Below are positions 9,301 through 16,892 of a DNA stretch of 40,209 nucleotides, in pieces. The stretch is from CAYUJH01 sp964394585 (GTDB taxonomy: Bacteria > Bacteroidota > Bacteroidia > Cytophagales > Flammeovirgaceae), in assembly GCA_964394585.1 (NCBI GenBank), contig CAYMYI010000028.1:1-40209 (forward strand). The letters are read 5' to 3'. The notes beneath the pieces were generated by a model. That model searched no databases, was not told the origin of the DNA, and saw only the letters and a list, made by a program, of their open reading frames with translations. Positions within the stretch are counted from its first letter, which is position 1, and every line of letters starts with the position of its first letter. Made by a program: the position numbers and the translations under genes.

Positions 9301-9511
9301 CTCAAAAATTCGGATTATCCGTGATGGTATCGTAATCTACGGAGGTGAAGATGGTGGCGAGATTAATGCTCTCAAACGTTATAAAGATGATGTAGGGGAA
9401 GTACGACAAGGCTTTGAGTGTGGCATCAACGTGAAAAACTATAATGATTTGAAAGTAGGTGATGTAATTGAAGCTTTTGAAGAGCGTGAAGTGAAGCGAA
9501 GCCTCAGCTAA
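6398..9511 (+). CDS. infB: Translation initiation factor IF-2
   Basis: This GTPase brings initiator tRNA to the ribosome. The 1037 residues comprise an N-terminal IF2_N helix domain (about 1-55) and a roughly 400-residue Lys/Glu/Pro-rich linker. A second IF2_N-like segment (FIPANELATMMDVSV) precedes the G domain: GHVDHGKT at 540-547, DTPGH at 587-591, NKVD at 641-644. Domains II to IV complete the C-terminus. The linker carries two copies of a GLKVVxKIDL motif at about residues 142 and 318. The start ATG follows an A- and T-rich leader. In most bacteria infB sits with rimP and nusA; here it stands alone between a terminator and a convergent gene overlapping its stop by three bases. Confidence 0.97.
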   Translation: MADQKMIRLSQAAKKLNVGISTISEHLARHGYDVGLKPNTKITHEQYALLEKEFASSMALKQEAAELTIGSAHGTIVIESEGNKPESTDEDDEDRFVPSNSSGNVEAKENHTVTPSAEPQVEEQQTEKALEEDKISRVSLPGLKVVDKIDLDAAKLSRKTKRKEETPKKQIKEKPQISAEQEKSVTQEPSTETEISNKEEPKPQPEINKIEETDKTSDKQEVAAVEEKEERPISQKLEVETPEEKQSVADTLGKEETVEEAQMEQAPQEEVTAPKEEVVVDSTEEPTPQQKEPKKAENLTETTDEESLIEAKADKLKGLKVVGKIDLSATTSGAGKKKTKPVASSDEASEKRGKRKRVKRERISQPNLYNATDNKDKDKKEQKTPKKKTRKKEEVSQKEVDASFKKTKAKLSVGNKDTKTQNKRQYRKEKRSANLAAREKELMQEQEDALTLKITEFIPANELATMMDVSVNDIISKCLSMGMFVSINQRLDEDTITIIADEFGYNVEFTSAEEETSLVAEEEEREENLQPRDPIVTIMGHVDHGKTSLLDYIRKAKVAEGEAGGITQHIGAYSVKTESGRRIVFLDTPGHEAFTAMRARGAKVTDVVIIVIAADDNVMPQTVEAINHAQVAGVPIVIAINKVDKPNANPHKIKEELSNMNVLVEEWGGKYQSYEISAKTGLGIEELLEGVILESDLLELKANAEKNAVGTVIEASLDKGRGYVTTMLVQSGTLKIGDIMLAGPHYGRVKAMTDHRGKRMKIAGPSTPVQMLGLNGAPQAGDKFNVMDSEREAREIATKRQQILREQTMRATKRTTLKDIGKRIEIGNFQQLNIILKGDVDGSVEALSDSLLKLSTDEIEINIIHKAVGAISEGDILLASASDAVVIGFQVRPTASARKLAEKEEIEVRLYSVIYDAINDVKDAMEGMLAPDIEEIIVGNAEVRDTFKISKVGTIAGCMVTDGYIKRNSKIRIIRDGIVIYGGEDGGEINALKRYKDDVGEVRQGFECGINVKNYNDLKVGDVIEAFEEREVKRSLS

Positions 9512-9834
9512 GCAGCGTATCCATACGAAATATTTGGCTCATCTAGCTCAAAAGAGTCATCACAAAAGCGGGAAAGGATAATCTCTTCCGCTTTTATAAT
9601 GTCCGCGATAACTGAGAGAGTGAATCCTTTTCTATAATAAAGTTGCTGATAGAGCAATCCTACAAGCTCTGTTTCAGAGATAGCGCATTTTTCAGCATAA
9701 GTTAGCTTTTGTAAAAAGGTTTGTTTAAGAATGAGTAGGGTATTTACATGCTCAACTGTTAGGTTGCCTTTTGTAGCTGTAGGTAAACGGTGGAACGTTG
9801 CTCTTGCAATGGAAAAATGAGATATTGTAAACAT
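9508..9834 (-). CDS. Hypothetical protein (108 aa)
   Basis: The family is not recognised. The protein is mostly helical, with a segment (NLTVEHVNTLLILKQTFLQK, residues 24-43) recalling the first helices of MarR-like winged-helix proteins, then YYRKGFTLSVIADIIKAEE. No membrane helix or signal peptide is seen. Its stop overlaps the infB stop from the opposite strand, and it lies 60 bases downstream of... the opposite side from tatC, which follows in the same direction upstream (tatC stop at 9895). Codon content looks like its neighbours and the frame is long for chance opposite an intergenic region, so it is probably real. A DNA-binding role is only a guess. Confidence 0.6.
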   Translation of the reverse strand: MFTISHFSIARATFHRLPTATKGNLTVEHVNTLLILKQTFLQKLTYAEKCAISETELVGLLYQQLYYRKGFTLSVIADIIKAEEIILSRFCDDSFELDEPNISYGYAA

Positions 9835-9894
9835 GGCTTTAAAGTGTTTTAGTGAGATAACACTTCAAAGAAAAAAGTTAGGTACGTACCGGAT

Positions 9895-10755
9895 TTACGT
9901 ACCCATTTGTTCTGCCATATTTTTTTTCTGAATTACTGCTGCTATGTAAATACTTATTTGATATAACCCAAAAATAGGTAGCGCTACAAAAATTTGAGTG
10001 ATAGGATCGGGTGGGGTAATTATGGCACTGACAATAAGAATAACTACTAAGGCGTGTTTTCGGTACACTTTCATGAGCTGGGGAGTTACCAAACCTACCT
10101 TTGCTAAAAAATAGACCACAATAGGCAATTGAAACATCAAGCCACAGGCAAGAACAATCATGGCGAGGGTGGAAACATATGATGTAATATCAAATTCGTT
10201 GATTACGCTAGGATCTACCTGATAGTTTGAAAGGAAATTAATTGCTAAGGGAGATACGACGTAGTATCCGAAAAAAACACCTGTTAAAAATAAAAGAGTT
10301 ACGTAAAAAGTGGCCCCTCTACTTACCTTCACTTCGTCTGGGTAGAGGCCGGGTTTCACAAATCGCCAAATTTCCCAAAAAGCATAAGGAAAGGCACAAA
10401 CTAAACCCACTACTACTGAAGCCATAATGTGCATGGCAAACTGACCTGTCATGGTGCGGCTTTGTACTGTAAAGGGGAGTTGTTCGATACAGAGAACTTG
10501 AGATTGTATCAGTTGCGAAAGATCGCAGAGAAGCTGATATGTAGGAAAGTCGGTTCGTGAAGGGCCAAATAGAATTACATTGAAAACGAAGCTTTTGCCA
10601 ATAAATGCAGCAATGGCAAAAATGAAAATGGATAGAAAAGCGCGTAATAAGTGCCAACGTAACTCTTCAAGGTGGTCTAAAAAAGACATTTCCTCCTCTG
10701 GTTGAGGTGCCGCGTTTTCTTCGGGCTGGTCTAATGGTACAGGGGTAGAACTCAT
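9895..10755 (-). CDS. tatC: Sec-independent (twin-arginine) translocase subunit TatC
   Basis: A 286-residue polytopic membrane protein that binds twin-arginine signal peptides. A short acidic, proline-rich N-terminal tail (residues 1-22) precedes the hallmark FLDHLEELRWHLLRA segment, whose glutamate contacts the signal peptide. About six membrane helices follow, with the conserved FPYAFWEIWRFVKPGLYPDE loop near the middle. The loop between helices 1 and 2 is enlarged, which is common in Bacteroidota. No tatA/E partner is in the window. It lies downstream of glyA in the same direction, separated by 104 bases holding a 13-bp inverted repeat. Confidence 0.95.
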   Translation of the reverse strand: MSSTPVPLDQPEENAAPQPEEEMSFLDHLEELRWHLLRAFLSIFIFAIAAFIGKSFVFNVILFGPSRTDFPTYQLLCDLSQLIQSQVLCIEQLPFTVQSRTMTGQFAMHIMASVVVGLVCAFPYAFWEIWRFVKPGLYPDEVKVSRGATFYVTLLFLTGVFFGYYVVSPLAINFLSNYQVDPSVINEFDITSYVSTLAMIVLACGLMFQLPIVVYFLAKVGLVTPQLMKVYRKHALVVILIVSAIITPPDPITQIFVALPIFGLYQISIYIAAVIQKKNMAEQMGT

Positions 10756-10793
10756 GCGAGTAATAATAAAATTAGTGAATGGATAATATAGGG

Positions 10794-10833
10794 TCTTCTT
10801 AGAAGAGTAGACTTTTTCTGTCTTCTAAGAAGA
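10794..10833. repeat. 13-bp inverted repeat between glyA and tatC
   Basis: TCTTCTTAGAAGA (10794-10806) and TCTTCTAAGAAGA (10821-10833) are exact reverse complements, separated by 14 bases. Each arm is also nearly self-complementary. No T-run follows on the minus strand, so it is not a standard terminator of glyA. It may be an operator pair or an attenuating structure ahead of tatC. Confidence 0.8.
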
Positions 10834-10859
10834 TAAACCATACATAGATCAACACCTTT

Positions 10860-12158
10860 CTAGAGGGAAACTTCCTGGTGAATGGTTGAGGAAAAAAGAG
10901 GGAAGTTTGTCATCCACGTATTAATTTCTTGGCGCACTTGTTTAATTTCTGAATCATTATTGAGGTTCATTAGAACGCGATCAATTAACTCAGCCACCTT
11001 CAACATATCTTGAGCATTCATGCCTCGAGTAGTAAGAGCGGCAGCGCCTAACCGCATTCCTGAAGTTACAAATGGCGATTTATCATCGAAGGGGACCATA
11101 TTTTTATTGATGGTTATATCGGCTTTTATCAGGCCTTCTTCCGCATCTTTTCCTGTTAGGTTTTTGTTGCGGAGGTCAATAAGCATTGAGTGGTTGTCTG
11201 TTCCGCCTGAAATTACATGATATCCTTTTTGGATAAATGCATTTGCCAACACATCGGCATTTTTTTCTACTTGCAGAATATAGCGCATGTATTCATCGGA
11301 AAGAGCTTCTTTGAAAGCCACTGCTTTTGCTGCAATAATATGTTCTAATGGACCACCTTGTGTGCCGGGAAAAACCCCAGAGTCTAGCAGAGAAGACATC
11401 ATTCTAAGTTGTCCTTTAGGAGTTTTAAGCCCAAATGGGTTTTCGAAGTCTTCTCCCATCATGATGATACCGCCGCGAGGACCTCTAAGCGTTTTATGTG
11501 TAGTACTTGTAACAATATGACAATGCTTGAGTGGGTCGTTTAGCAAGCCCCGAGCAATTAACCCCGATGGGTGCGAAATATCAGCTAATAATAAAGCTCC
11601 GACAGCATCGGCTGCTTCACGAAGAGTGGCATAATCCCAATCGCGCGAGTATGCAGAAGCACCACAAATGATAAGCTTAGGTTTTTCCTTTTTGGCAATA
11701 TCGACCACTTTACCAAAATCAATGCGTCCGGTTTCTTTCTCTACACCATAAAATGAAGGCTCGTAGAGCTTCCCGGAAAAGTTAACAGATGAACCATGTG
11801 TAAGATGCCCCCCATGAGAAAGATCAAACCCTAAGATTTTATCGCCTTTATTTAATACAGAAAGCATAACTGCTGCATTGGCTTGTGCCCCCGAATGAGG
11901 CTGTACATTTACCCAATCGGCCCCGAAAAGTTCTTTCAGGCGGGTTCTTGCTAAATCTTCCACTTCATCTACTACTTCACAACCGCCATAATAACGTTTA
12001 CCGGGCAGTCCTTCCGCATATTTATTAGTAAGTACACTACCGGCCGCTTCCATTACTTGTGGCGAGGCAAAGTTTTCAGAGGCAATTAGCTCAAGACCAC
12101 GTTCTTGGCGTTGTTTTTCCTTAGCGATTAAGCTGAATAATTCTTGATCTCTATCCAT
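10860..12158 (-). CDS. glyA: Serine hydroxymethyltransferase
   Basis: This PLP enzyme interconverts serine and glycine while charging tetrahydrofolate with a one-carbon unit. All family marks are present over 432 residues: ELIASENFAS near 23-32, YAEGLPGKRYYGGCE at 48-61, the ADISHPSGL aspartate region at 192-200, and the PLP lysine K222 in STTHKTLRGPRGG. Length is standard and the N-terminus starts where expected. It is divergent from the decarboxylase operon across a 317-base region containing two dyads. A further dyad follows its stop. This clustering of related dyads suggests shared control, which is inference. Confidence 0.97.
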   Translation of the reverse strand: MDRDQELFSLIAKEKQRQERGLELIASENFASPQVMEAAGSVLTNKYAEGLPGKRYYGGCEVVDEVEDLARTRLKELFGADWVNVQPHSGAQANAAVMLSVLNKGDKILGFDLSHGGHLTHGSSVNFSGKLYEPSFYGVEKETGRIDFGKVVDIAKKEKPKLIICGASAYSRDWDYATLREAADAVGALLLADISHPSGLIARGLLNDPLKHCHIVTSTTHKTLRGPRGGIIMMGEDFENPFGLKTPKGQLRMMSSLLDSGVFPGTQGGPLEHIIAAKAVAFKEALSDEYMRYILQVEKNADVLANAFIQKGYHVISGGTDNHSMLIDLRNKNLTGKDAEEGLIKADITINKNMVPFDDKSPFVTSGMRLGAAALTTRGMNAQDMLKVAELIDRVLMNLNNDSEIKQVRQEINTWMTNFPLFSSTIHQEVSL

Positions 12159-12273
12159 AATTTGGGGGCTTTAAGTGATTACAATTTATTCGTGATTCCT
12201 CCGCCGTGCTAAAAAAACAATAAGCAACTTCCTCGCTTACGGAAACACCTTACTATACAGCAAAGCTTGAGGG

Positions 12274-12292
12274 ATTCTTCTTAAAGAAGAAT
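12274..12292. repeat. Perfect dyad ATTCTTCTT-A-AAGAAGAAT
   Basis: A 9-bp inverted repeat with a one-base centre. It shares its TCTTCTT/AAGAAGA core with the inverted repeat downstream of glyA. Its position about 115 bases upstream of glyA and 184 bases upstream of the decarboxylase gamma gene suits a protein-binding site. Confidence 0.7.
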
Positions 12293-12360
12293 AGAATGTA
12301 AAATTAACCTGTTATTATACATTAATAAAATATTTTCACATGAAACCCAAGCCGATGTAG

Positions 12361-12376
12361 CATTAAAATTTTAATG
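12361..12376. repeat. 16-base perfect palindrome CATTAAAATTTTAATG
   Basis: A fully self-complementary AT-rich sequence about 100 bases upstream of the decarboxylase gamma gene. It could be a regulator half-site pair, though AT-rich palindromes also arise by chance. Confidence 0.6.
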
Positions 12377-12475
12377 AGAAGCCCTCTGAAAACTTGCCAA
12401 AAACTTCAAAAAGTTGGATATTGAATAAGTAATCTCTTTCAGGTAGAGATATTTTTTGAAACCGGATTTTTTTAC

Positions 12476-12775
12476 ATGACTGATACATATCAAAGCGCGC
12501 TAACCTTATTGGCTGTAGGTATGATTACCGTTTTTTTGGTATTAATACTTATAGTAATTGTGGGGCAAATTTTAACACGGTTTACGAACCGGTTTGCTCC
12601 TAAAGCTGCAATGTCCCCTTCTGTTGAAACCGAGGCACAAAGTGCCAATCCATCTAAATCAGTATCGGCAGCATCCCCTTCCGTAGCTTCCAAGCAAGTA
12701 GCAGCTATAGTGGCTGCTGTAGAACTCTTCACACAAGGAAAAGGAAAAATTACTAACATACAGAAGCTAAACTAA
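12476..12775 (+). CDS. oadG: Na+-pumping decarboxylase, gamma subunit (OadG-like)
   Basis: A 99-residue small membrane protein with one N-terminal transmembrane helix (about residues 8-33, rich in V, I and L) and a Ser/Ala-rich cytoplasmic tail. The helical tail segment VAAIVAAVELFTQGK matches the usual OadG/MmdD C-terminal pattern. In the known complexes this subunit anchors and assembles alpha and beta. Sequence alone is weak, but position as the first gene, 25 bases before alpha, makes the call firm. Confidence 0.85.
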   Translation: MTDTYQSALTLLAVGMITVFLVLILIVIVGQILTRFTNRFAPKAAMSPSVETEAQSANPSKSVSAASPSVASKQVAAIVAAVELFTQGKGKITNIQKLN

Positions 12776-12800
12776 CCAATCTTTAGTTCCAAAAAATCAA

Positions 12801-14702
12801 ATGAAAATGGCAAAAGAAATTCAATTCTCTTTAATGTATAGAGATATGTGGCAGTCATCTGGAAAGTACATGCCACGTGTCGACCAGCTCGTGCGAGTAG
12901 CCCCGGAGATTATCAACATGGGATGTTTTAGCCGAGTAGAAACCAATGGTGGTGGGTTTGAGCAAATTAATTTGCTATTTGGTGAAAACCCCAATCGCTC
13001 AGTAAGAGAGTGGACACAGCCGTTTAACGATGCAGGCGTTCAAACGCATATGTTGGAGCGCGCTCTAAATGGAATTCGCATGAGCCCAGTGCCTGCCGAT
13101 GTGCGCAAACTATTGCTTAAAGTAAAGAAAAAGCAAGGAACAGATATTATGCGTTCTTTCGATGGGCTAAATGATGTTCGTAATATCGCCGATTCCATTC
13201 GGTACGCCAAAGAAGGAGGAATGATTGCCCAAGCTGCATTGAGCTTAACTTACTCAGAAGTACACACAGTTGAGTACTACATACAGATGGCAGAAGATTT
13301 AATAGCTGCTGATGCCGATGAAATTTGCTTGAAAGATATGGCAGGTGTAGGGCGTCCGGCTTCTTTAGGTAAAATTGTACAAGCCATAAAAACCAACCAT
13401 CCTGATATTTTGGTACAGTACCATGGCCACTCGGGGCCTGGCTTTGCTCCTGCTTCTATTTTAGAAGTAGCACGCGCTGGTGCCGATATTATCGATGTAG
13501 GTATGGAGCCGCTTTCTTGGGGAACCGGTCATACTGATTTGCTCACAGCGCACGCCATGCTAAAAGATGCAGGGTTTAAAGTACCTAATATTAATATGAA
13601 AGCATACATGAAGGTGAGGGCACTCACTCAGGAGTTCATTGACGATTTCCTCGGATATTACATTAACCCACGCAACCGGCTGATGAATTCGTTGCTAATA
13701 GGTCCTGGGTTACCCGGCGGAATGATGGGCAGTCTAATGGCAGATCTCGAAAATAATCTGAGCAGTTTGAATAAATGGCTCACCAAACGAAATCAGCCTA
13801 CAATTACCCAAGACGACCTCCTCATCGCGCTCTTTGAAGAAGTTGAATACATATGGCCAATGATGGGCTTTCCCCCATTGGTAACTCCCTACAGCCAGTA
13901 TGTGAAAAACGTAGCATTGATGAATGTAATCCAAATGAAAAAAGGGAAAGCACGGTGGAGCATGATTGCAGATGACGTTTGGGATATGATGTTGGGTAAA
14001 TCGGGAAAGCTCCCCGGAGAATTATCACAAGAATTGGTCGATTTGGCAAAAACTCAAGGGCGGGAGTTTTATGAAGGGCATCCCCAAGACTTATACCCTG
14101 ATGAGCTAGAGGTGTATCGTGCAGAAATGAAAGAAAAAGGTTGGGAGGTAGGCGAAGATGAAGAAGAACTCATGGAGCTTGCCATGCACCCTCCTCAGTA
14201 CAGGGCATATCGTTCCGGAGAGGCAAAGGCGGCATTCGAAGAAGATTTAGCAAAACGCAAAGGGGAAAAAGAAGGAAAAAAACTGCTGGCTAAACCTCAA
14301 AAAGCAGAGGAACTTTCTGCGTTTGTACAACCTAAAACCCTTGAAATTGATGTAAATGGAGAGAAGTTCAGCGTTTCGATAAGCTACGAGCAAGCCACTC
14401 AAACACAGCCCAATCCTGGGGTTACGACATCGCAGCCACAGCAGGCAACCGTAGACGCTCCAAATGGAAAAGCTGAAGGAATCCCTGCTCCGTTAGAGGG
14501 AAAGTTTTTCCGCACCAAATCTTCTTCAGAAACTCCCATTAATGTAGGAGATGAACTGAAAAAAGGAGATGTGATAGGTTACATTGAGTCGATGAAAGTC
14601 TATAATGCAATCATTGCCGAAAAAGCTGGTAAAATTGTAGAAATCTGCTTTGCCGACGGAGAAGATGTAGAGGAAGATGATACTCTCATCAGAATTCAAT
14701 AA
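12801..14702 (+). CDS. Divergent oxaloacetate decarboxylase-type alpha subunit (carboxyltransferase + biotin carrier)
   Basis: This 633-residue cytoplasmic subunit would move a carboxyl group from its substrate to biotin. The TIM-barrel carboxyltransferase domain (about 1-300) keeps metal ligands D15, K178 (LKDMAG; usually carbamylated), H208 and H210 (YHGH), and the GTGH threonine. The classic RDxHQS motif is changed to RDMWQS, WGGATFD is replaced by NGGGFEQ, and the LLRGQN stretch is altered. A conserved middle domain and a Lys/Glu-rich linker lead to a biotin domain with Lys599 in ESMKV. The biotin domain resembles AccB (FFRTKSSS thumb-like segment) more than usual OadA carriers. The substrate may be oxaloacetate, methylmalonyl-CoA or another compound, so no symbol is given. 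Beta follows 9 bases downstream. Confidence 0.85.
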   Translation: MKMAKEIQFSLMYRDMWQSSGKYMPRVDQLVRVAPEIINMGCFSRVETNGGGFEQINLLFGENPNRSVREWTQPFNDAGVQTHMLERALNGIRMSPVPADVRKLLLKVKKKQGTDIMRSFDGLNDVRNIADSIRYAKEGGMIAQAALSLTYSEVHTVEYYIQMAEDLIAADADEICLKDMAGVGRPASLGKIVQAIKTNHPDILVQYHGHSGPGFAPASILEVARAGADIIDVGMEPLSWGTGHTDLLTAHAMLKDAGFKVPNINMKAYMKVRALTQEFIDDFLGYYINPRNRLMNSLLIGPGLPGGMMGSLMADLENNLSSLNKWLTKRNQPTITQDDLLIALFEEVEYIWPMMGFPPLVTPYSQYVKNVALMNVIQMKKGKARWSMIADDVWDMMLGKSGKLPGELSQELVDLAKTQGREFYEGHPQDLYPDELEVYRAEMKEKGWEVGEDEEELMELAMHPPQYRAYRSGEAKAAFEEDLAKRKGEKEGKKLLAKPQKAEELSAFVQPKTLEIDVNGEKFSVSISYEQATQTQPNPGVTTSQPQQATVDAPNGKAEGIPAPLEGKFFRTKSSSETPINVGDELKKGDVIGYIESMKVYNAIIAEKAGKIVEICFADGEDVEEDDTLIRIQ

Positions 14703-14711
14703 TGCAACGCC

Positions 14712-15917
14712 ATGAACATTATAGAAAAGTTATACGAAATGACTGCCATTGGCGACATTGTGGAATCGCCTGGTATCATATTGATGTTGCTCATTGGTTT
14801 CGGATTACTCTACTTAGGAATTCGCAAAGAGTTTGAACCTCTTTTACTAATCCCCATCGCATTTGGGGTGCTACTCGCAAATTTCCCTGGAGGCGAAATG
14901 AGTGTAGTGGCTGCTACGCAAGAAAACAATATTGAACACATGAGTTTGCTAGAAATAGCCAAACAATACGGCATCATGAGTTTAGTATACTATCTGCTCA
15001 TAAAAACAGGGTTTTTACCCCCTATTATTTTTATGGGAGTAGGTGCTTTAACCGATTTTGGTCCCATGTTAAGAAACCTCCGCTTAGCATTGTTTGGAGC
15101 AGCAGCGCAAATAGGCATTTTTACAGTACTATTTGGCGCAATTGCATTTGGGTTTTCTATGAAAGAAGCCGCCGCTTTAGGGATTATTGGTGGAGCTGAT
15201 GGCCCTACAGCAATTTTTACTACTATTAAATTAGCTCCACACCTGCTAGGGCCTATTGCTATTGCTGCATATTCTTACATGGCTTTAGTACCCGTTATTA
15301 TTCCTATGGTAGTACGCTTAACCATGTCAAAGTCAGAGCTACAGATTAACATGCGGAAAATGGATAAGCAATATCCTTCAAAATTACCCATCAAAAACCT
15401 TCGATTGCTAAAGATATTATTCCCGATAGTTTTGGCAACATTAGTCGCCTTGTTAGTGCCCTCAGCAGTACCCCTTGTAGGAATGCTATTATTTGGAAAT
15501 TTAGTGAAAGAAGTAGGGAGCTCTGTAATTAGATTGCACGAAGCGGCATCAAGAGGCATACTTAATACATCAACCATATTTTTAGGGTTAGCCGTTGGGG
15601 CTACTATGACTGCCGAATCGTTCTTAAACTATCAAACATTGCTCATAATTGGTGGAGGTTTTTTAGCCTTTGCCATTTCCATTGCAGGAGGCATAGTAGC
15701 TGTAAAATTCTACAATCTTTTTGCAAACAAGAAAATCAATCCATTGATAGGGGCCACGGGGCTGAGTGCCGTCCCGATGGCATCGCGAGTGGCAAACGAA
15801 ATTGCCCTTAAGCACGATGCCCAAAACCATATTTTACAATACGCGATGGCAAGCAATATTGCAGGCGTAATAGGCTCAGCAGTTGCCGCTGGGGTACTTA
15901 TTACATTTTTAGGGTAA
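14712..15917 (+). CDS. oadB: Na+-transporting decarboxylase, beta subunit
   Basis: A 401-residue integral membrane protein that decarboxylates carboxybiotin and exports Na+. The hallmark GIIGGADGPTAIF (residues 158-168) contains the essential aspartate D163, and conserved polar residues recur in the last helices (MASNIAGVIGSAVAAG). About nine membrane segments are visible. It closes the gamma-alpha-beta operon. The subunit is shared by oxaloacetate, methylmalonyl-CoA and glutaconyl-CoA decarboxylases, so the symbol is generic and the substrate depends on alpha. No strong terminator is visible after it. Confidence 0.92.
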   Translation: MNIIEKLYEMTAIGDIVESPGIILMLLIGFGLLYLGIRKEFEPLLLIPIAFGVLLANFPGGEMSVVAATQENNIEHMSLLEIAKQYGIMSLVYYLLIKTGFLPPIIFMGVGALTDFGPMLRNLRLALFGAAAQIGIFTVLFGAIAFGFSMKEAAALGIIGGADGPTAIFTTIKLAPHLLGPIAIAAYSYMALVPVIIPMVVRLTMSKSELQINMRKMDKQYPSKLPIKNLRLLKILFPIVLATLVALLVPSAVPLVGMLLFGNLVKEVGSSVIRLHEAASRGILNTSTIFLGLAVGATMTAESFLNYQTLLIIGGGFLAFAISIAGGIVAVKFYNLFANKKINPLIGATGLSAVPMASRVANEIALKHDAQNHILQYAMASNIAGVIGSAVAAGVLITFLG

Positions 15918-16128
15918 GCCTATTTAGTGCACAATTTAAAAATCTAGGAAATCTTTCATCTTTTTAAATGCTCAGAACTCAATAAAGCTCCCACACTGAA
16001 ACCTTGCGCAATACCTAATAAGGAAATTGCTGCAATTGCAAATTCATACGTATTTGATAGTTTTTGAACCTTCCTACCTATAATTTTACTCACTCTAAAA
16101 CCTTTGCATATTGTTAACCGTATTACAT

Positions 16129-16482
16129 ATGAATATCACTATTGTAGCTCACTCAAACTATCAATTGGTACAAGTTGAAGGGGAACTCGATGCAAGTTCT
16201 GCCGTAAAATTAGATGACACGCTACAAGAATTACTTGCACAACCCGAGTGCCATATTTTGGTAGATTTCAAGCAGCTAGAATATATTTCCTCCCCGGGAA
16301 TTGGAGTGTTCACTTCTCGGATTGAGGATTGTGAAAAAGCTAACATCCATCTCATTTTGTTTGGAATGAGTGAAAAAGTGTTTAGCGTATTTAAAATATT
16401 AGGATTAGATCAAATATTGCCTATTGTCAGTACACAAAAAGATGCGGAAAGCCTCCTACATGAGCTACAAGACAAAAGTTAA
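16129..16482 (+). CDS. STAS-domain anti-sigma factor antagonist
   Basis: A 117-residue single STAS domain like SpoIIAA/RsbV. Aligning EYISSPGIGV (residues 51-60) with the RsbV DSTGLGV segment places the phosphorylatable serine at S55. The preceding acidic residue is serine (S54) and the following threonine is P56. The start is ATG 16129 (MNITIV); an in-frame TTG at 16111 adds six residues and is less likely. Its 3' end overlaps the kinase gene by 23 bases. The likely role is a partner switch in which the unphosphorylated form frees the kinase's target. Family is confident; the output is unknown. Confidence 0.88.
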   Translation: MNITIVAHSNYQLVQVEGELDASSAVKLDDTLQELLAQPECHILVDFKQLEYISSPGIGVFTSRIEDCEKANIHLILFGMSEKVFSVFKILGLDQILPIVSTQKDAESLLHELQDKS

Positions 16483-16873
16483 ATGCCAAACCAAGAACCT
16501 ACGAAAAATTCGAACTTTCGTAGAAAATACACTTCGGGAGCTTCAAATCCCTGAGAAAGATAGGCATTTACTCATTGTAGCCGTAGATGAAGTATGCGCC
16601 AATCGTATCATACATTCCAACCATTGCGATCATACACACGAGATACAAGTTACGATTCGTCGAGAGGTTGATGAGGTGATTTTTGAAATTACCGACCAAG
16701 GCGAAACATTCAATGTTGCTGAGTATAAAGAACCCACCTTAGAGCATATTATCAAGGAGAAAAAAACAGGAGGATTGGGGCTAATCCTAGTAAAACGCAT
16801 CATAGATCATATCCAATTCGAAACCGTTGGTAAAAAGCAAATTTGCAGGTTATCCAAAATGTTATCTGTTTAA
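16460..16873 (+). CDS. Anti-sigma-type serine kinase (HATPase_c, RsbW-like)
   Basis: A 137-residue GHKL ATPase domain. The N box is VDEVCANRIIH (N48), the G1 box is DQG at 79-81, and the G2 box is GGLGL at 104-108. ATG 16460 begins a normal RsbW-like N-terminus; the longer frame from 16424 only adds residues overlapping the STAS gene. It should phosphorylate the STAS partner and sequester a sigma factor or other client. Neither a PP2C phosphatase nor a matching sigma gene is adjacent. The usual N-box histidine context is kept (IIH), so activity is plausible. Confidence 0.88.
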   Translation: MSYKTKVKCQTKNLRKIRTFVENTLRELQIPEKDRHLLIVAVDEVCANRIIHSNHCDHTHEIQVTIRREVDEVIFEITDQGETFNVAEYKEPTLEHIIKEKKTGGLGLILVKRIIDHIQFETVGKKQICRLSKMLSV

Positions 16874-16892
16874 ATAGGTTCCCTTCCATTTT

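Larger units (their letters stand above)
12159..12475. other. Divergent regulatory region, glyA / decarboxylase operon
   Basis: 317 bases without a gene between two divergent operons. It contains two perfect dyads (12274-12292 and 12361-12376) listed separately. No clear TAnnTTTG box or riboswitch fold was recognised. Confidence 0.6.

Noticed and set aside
10319..10657. 112-codon minus frame within tatC
   Set aside because: It is a shifted shadow of tatC with no motif, and tatC is clear.
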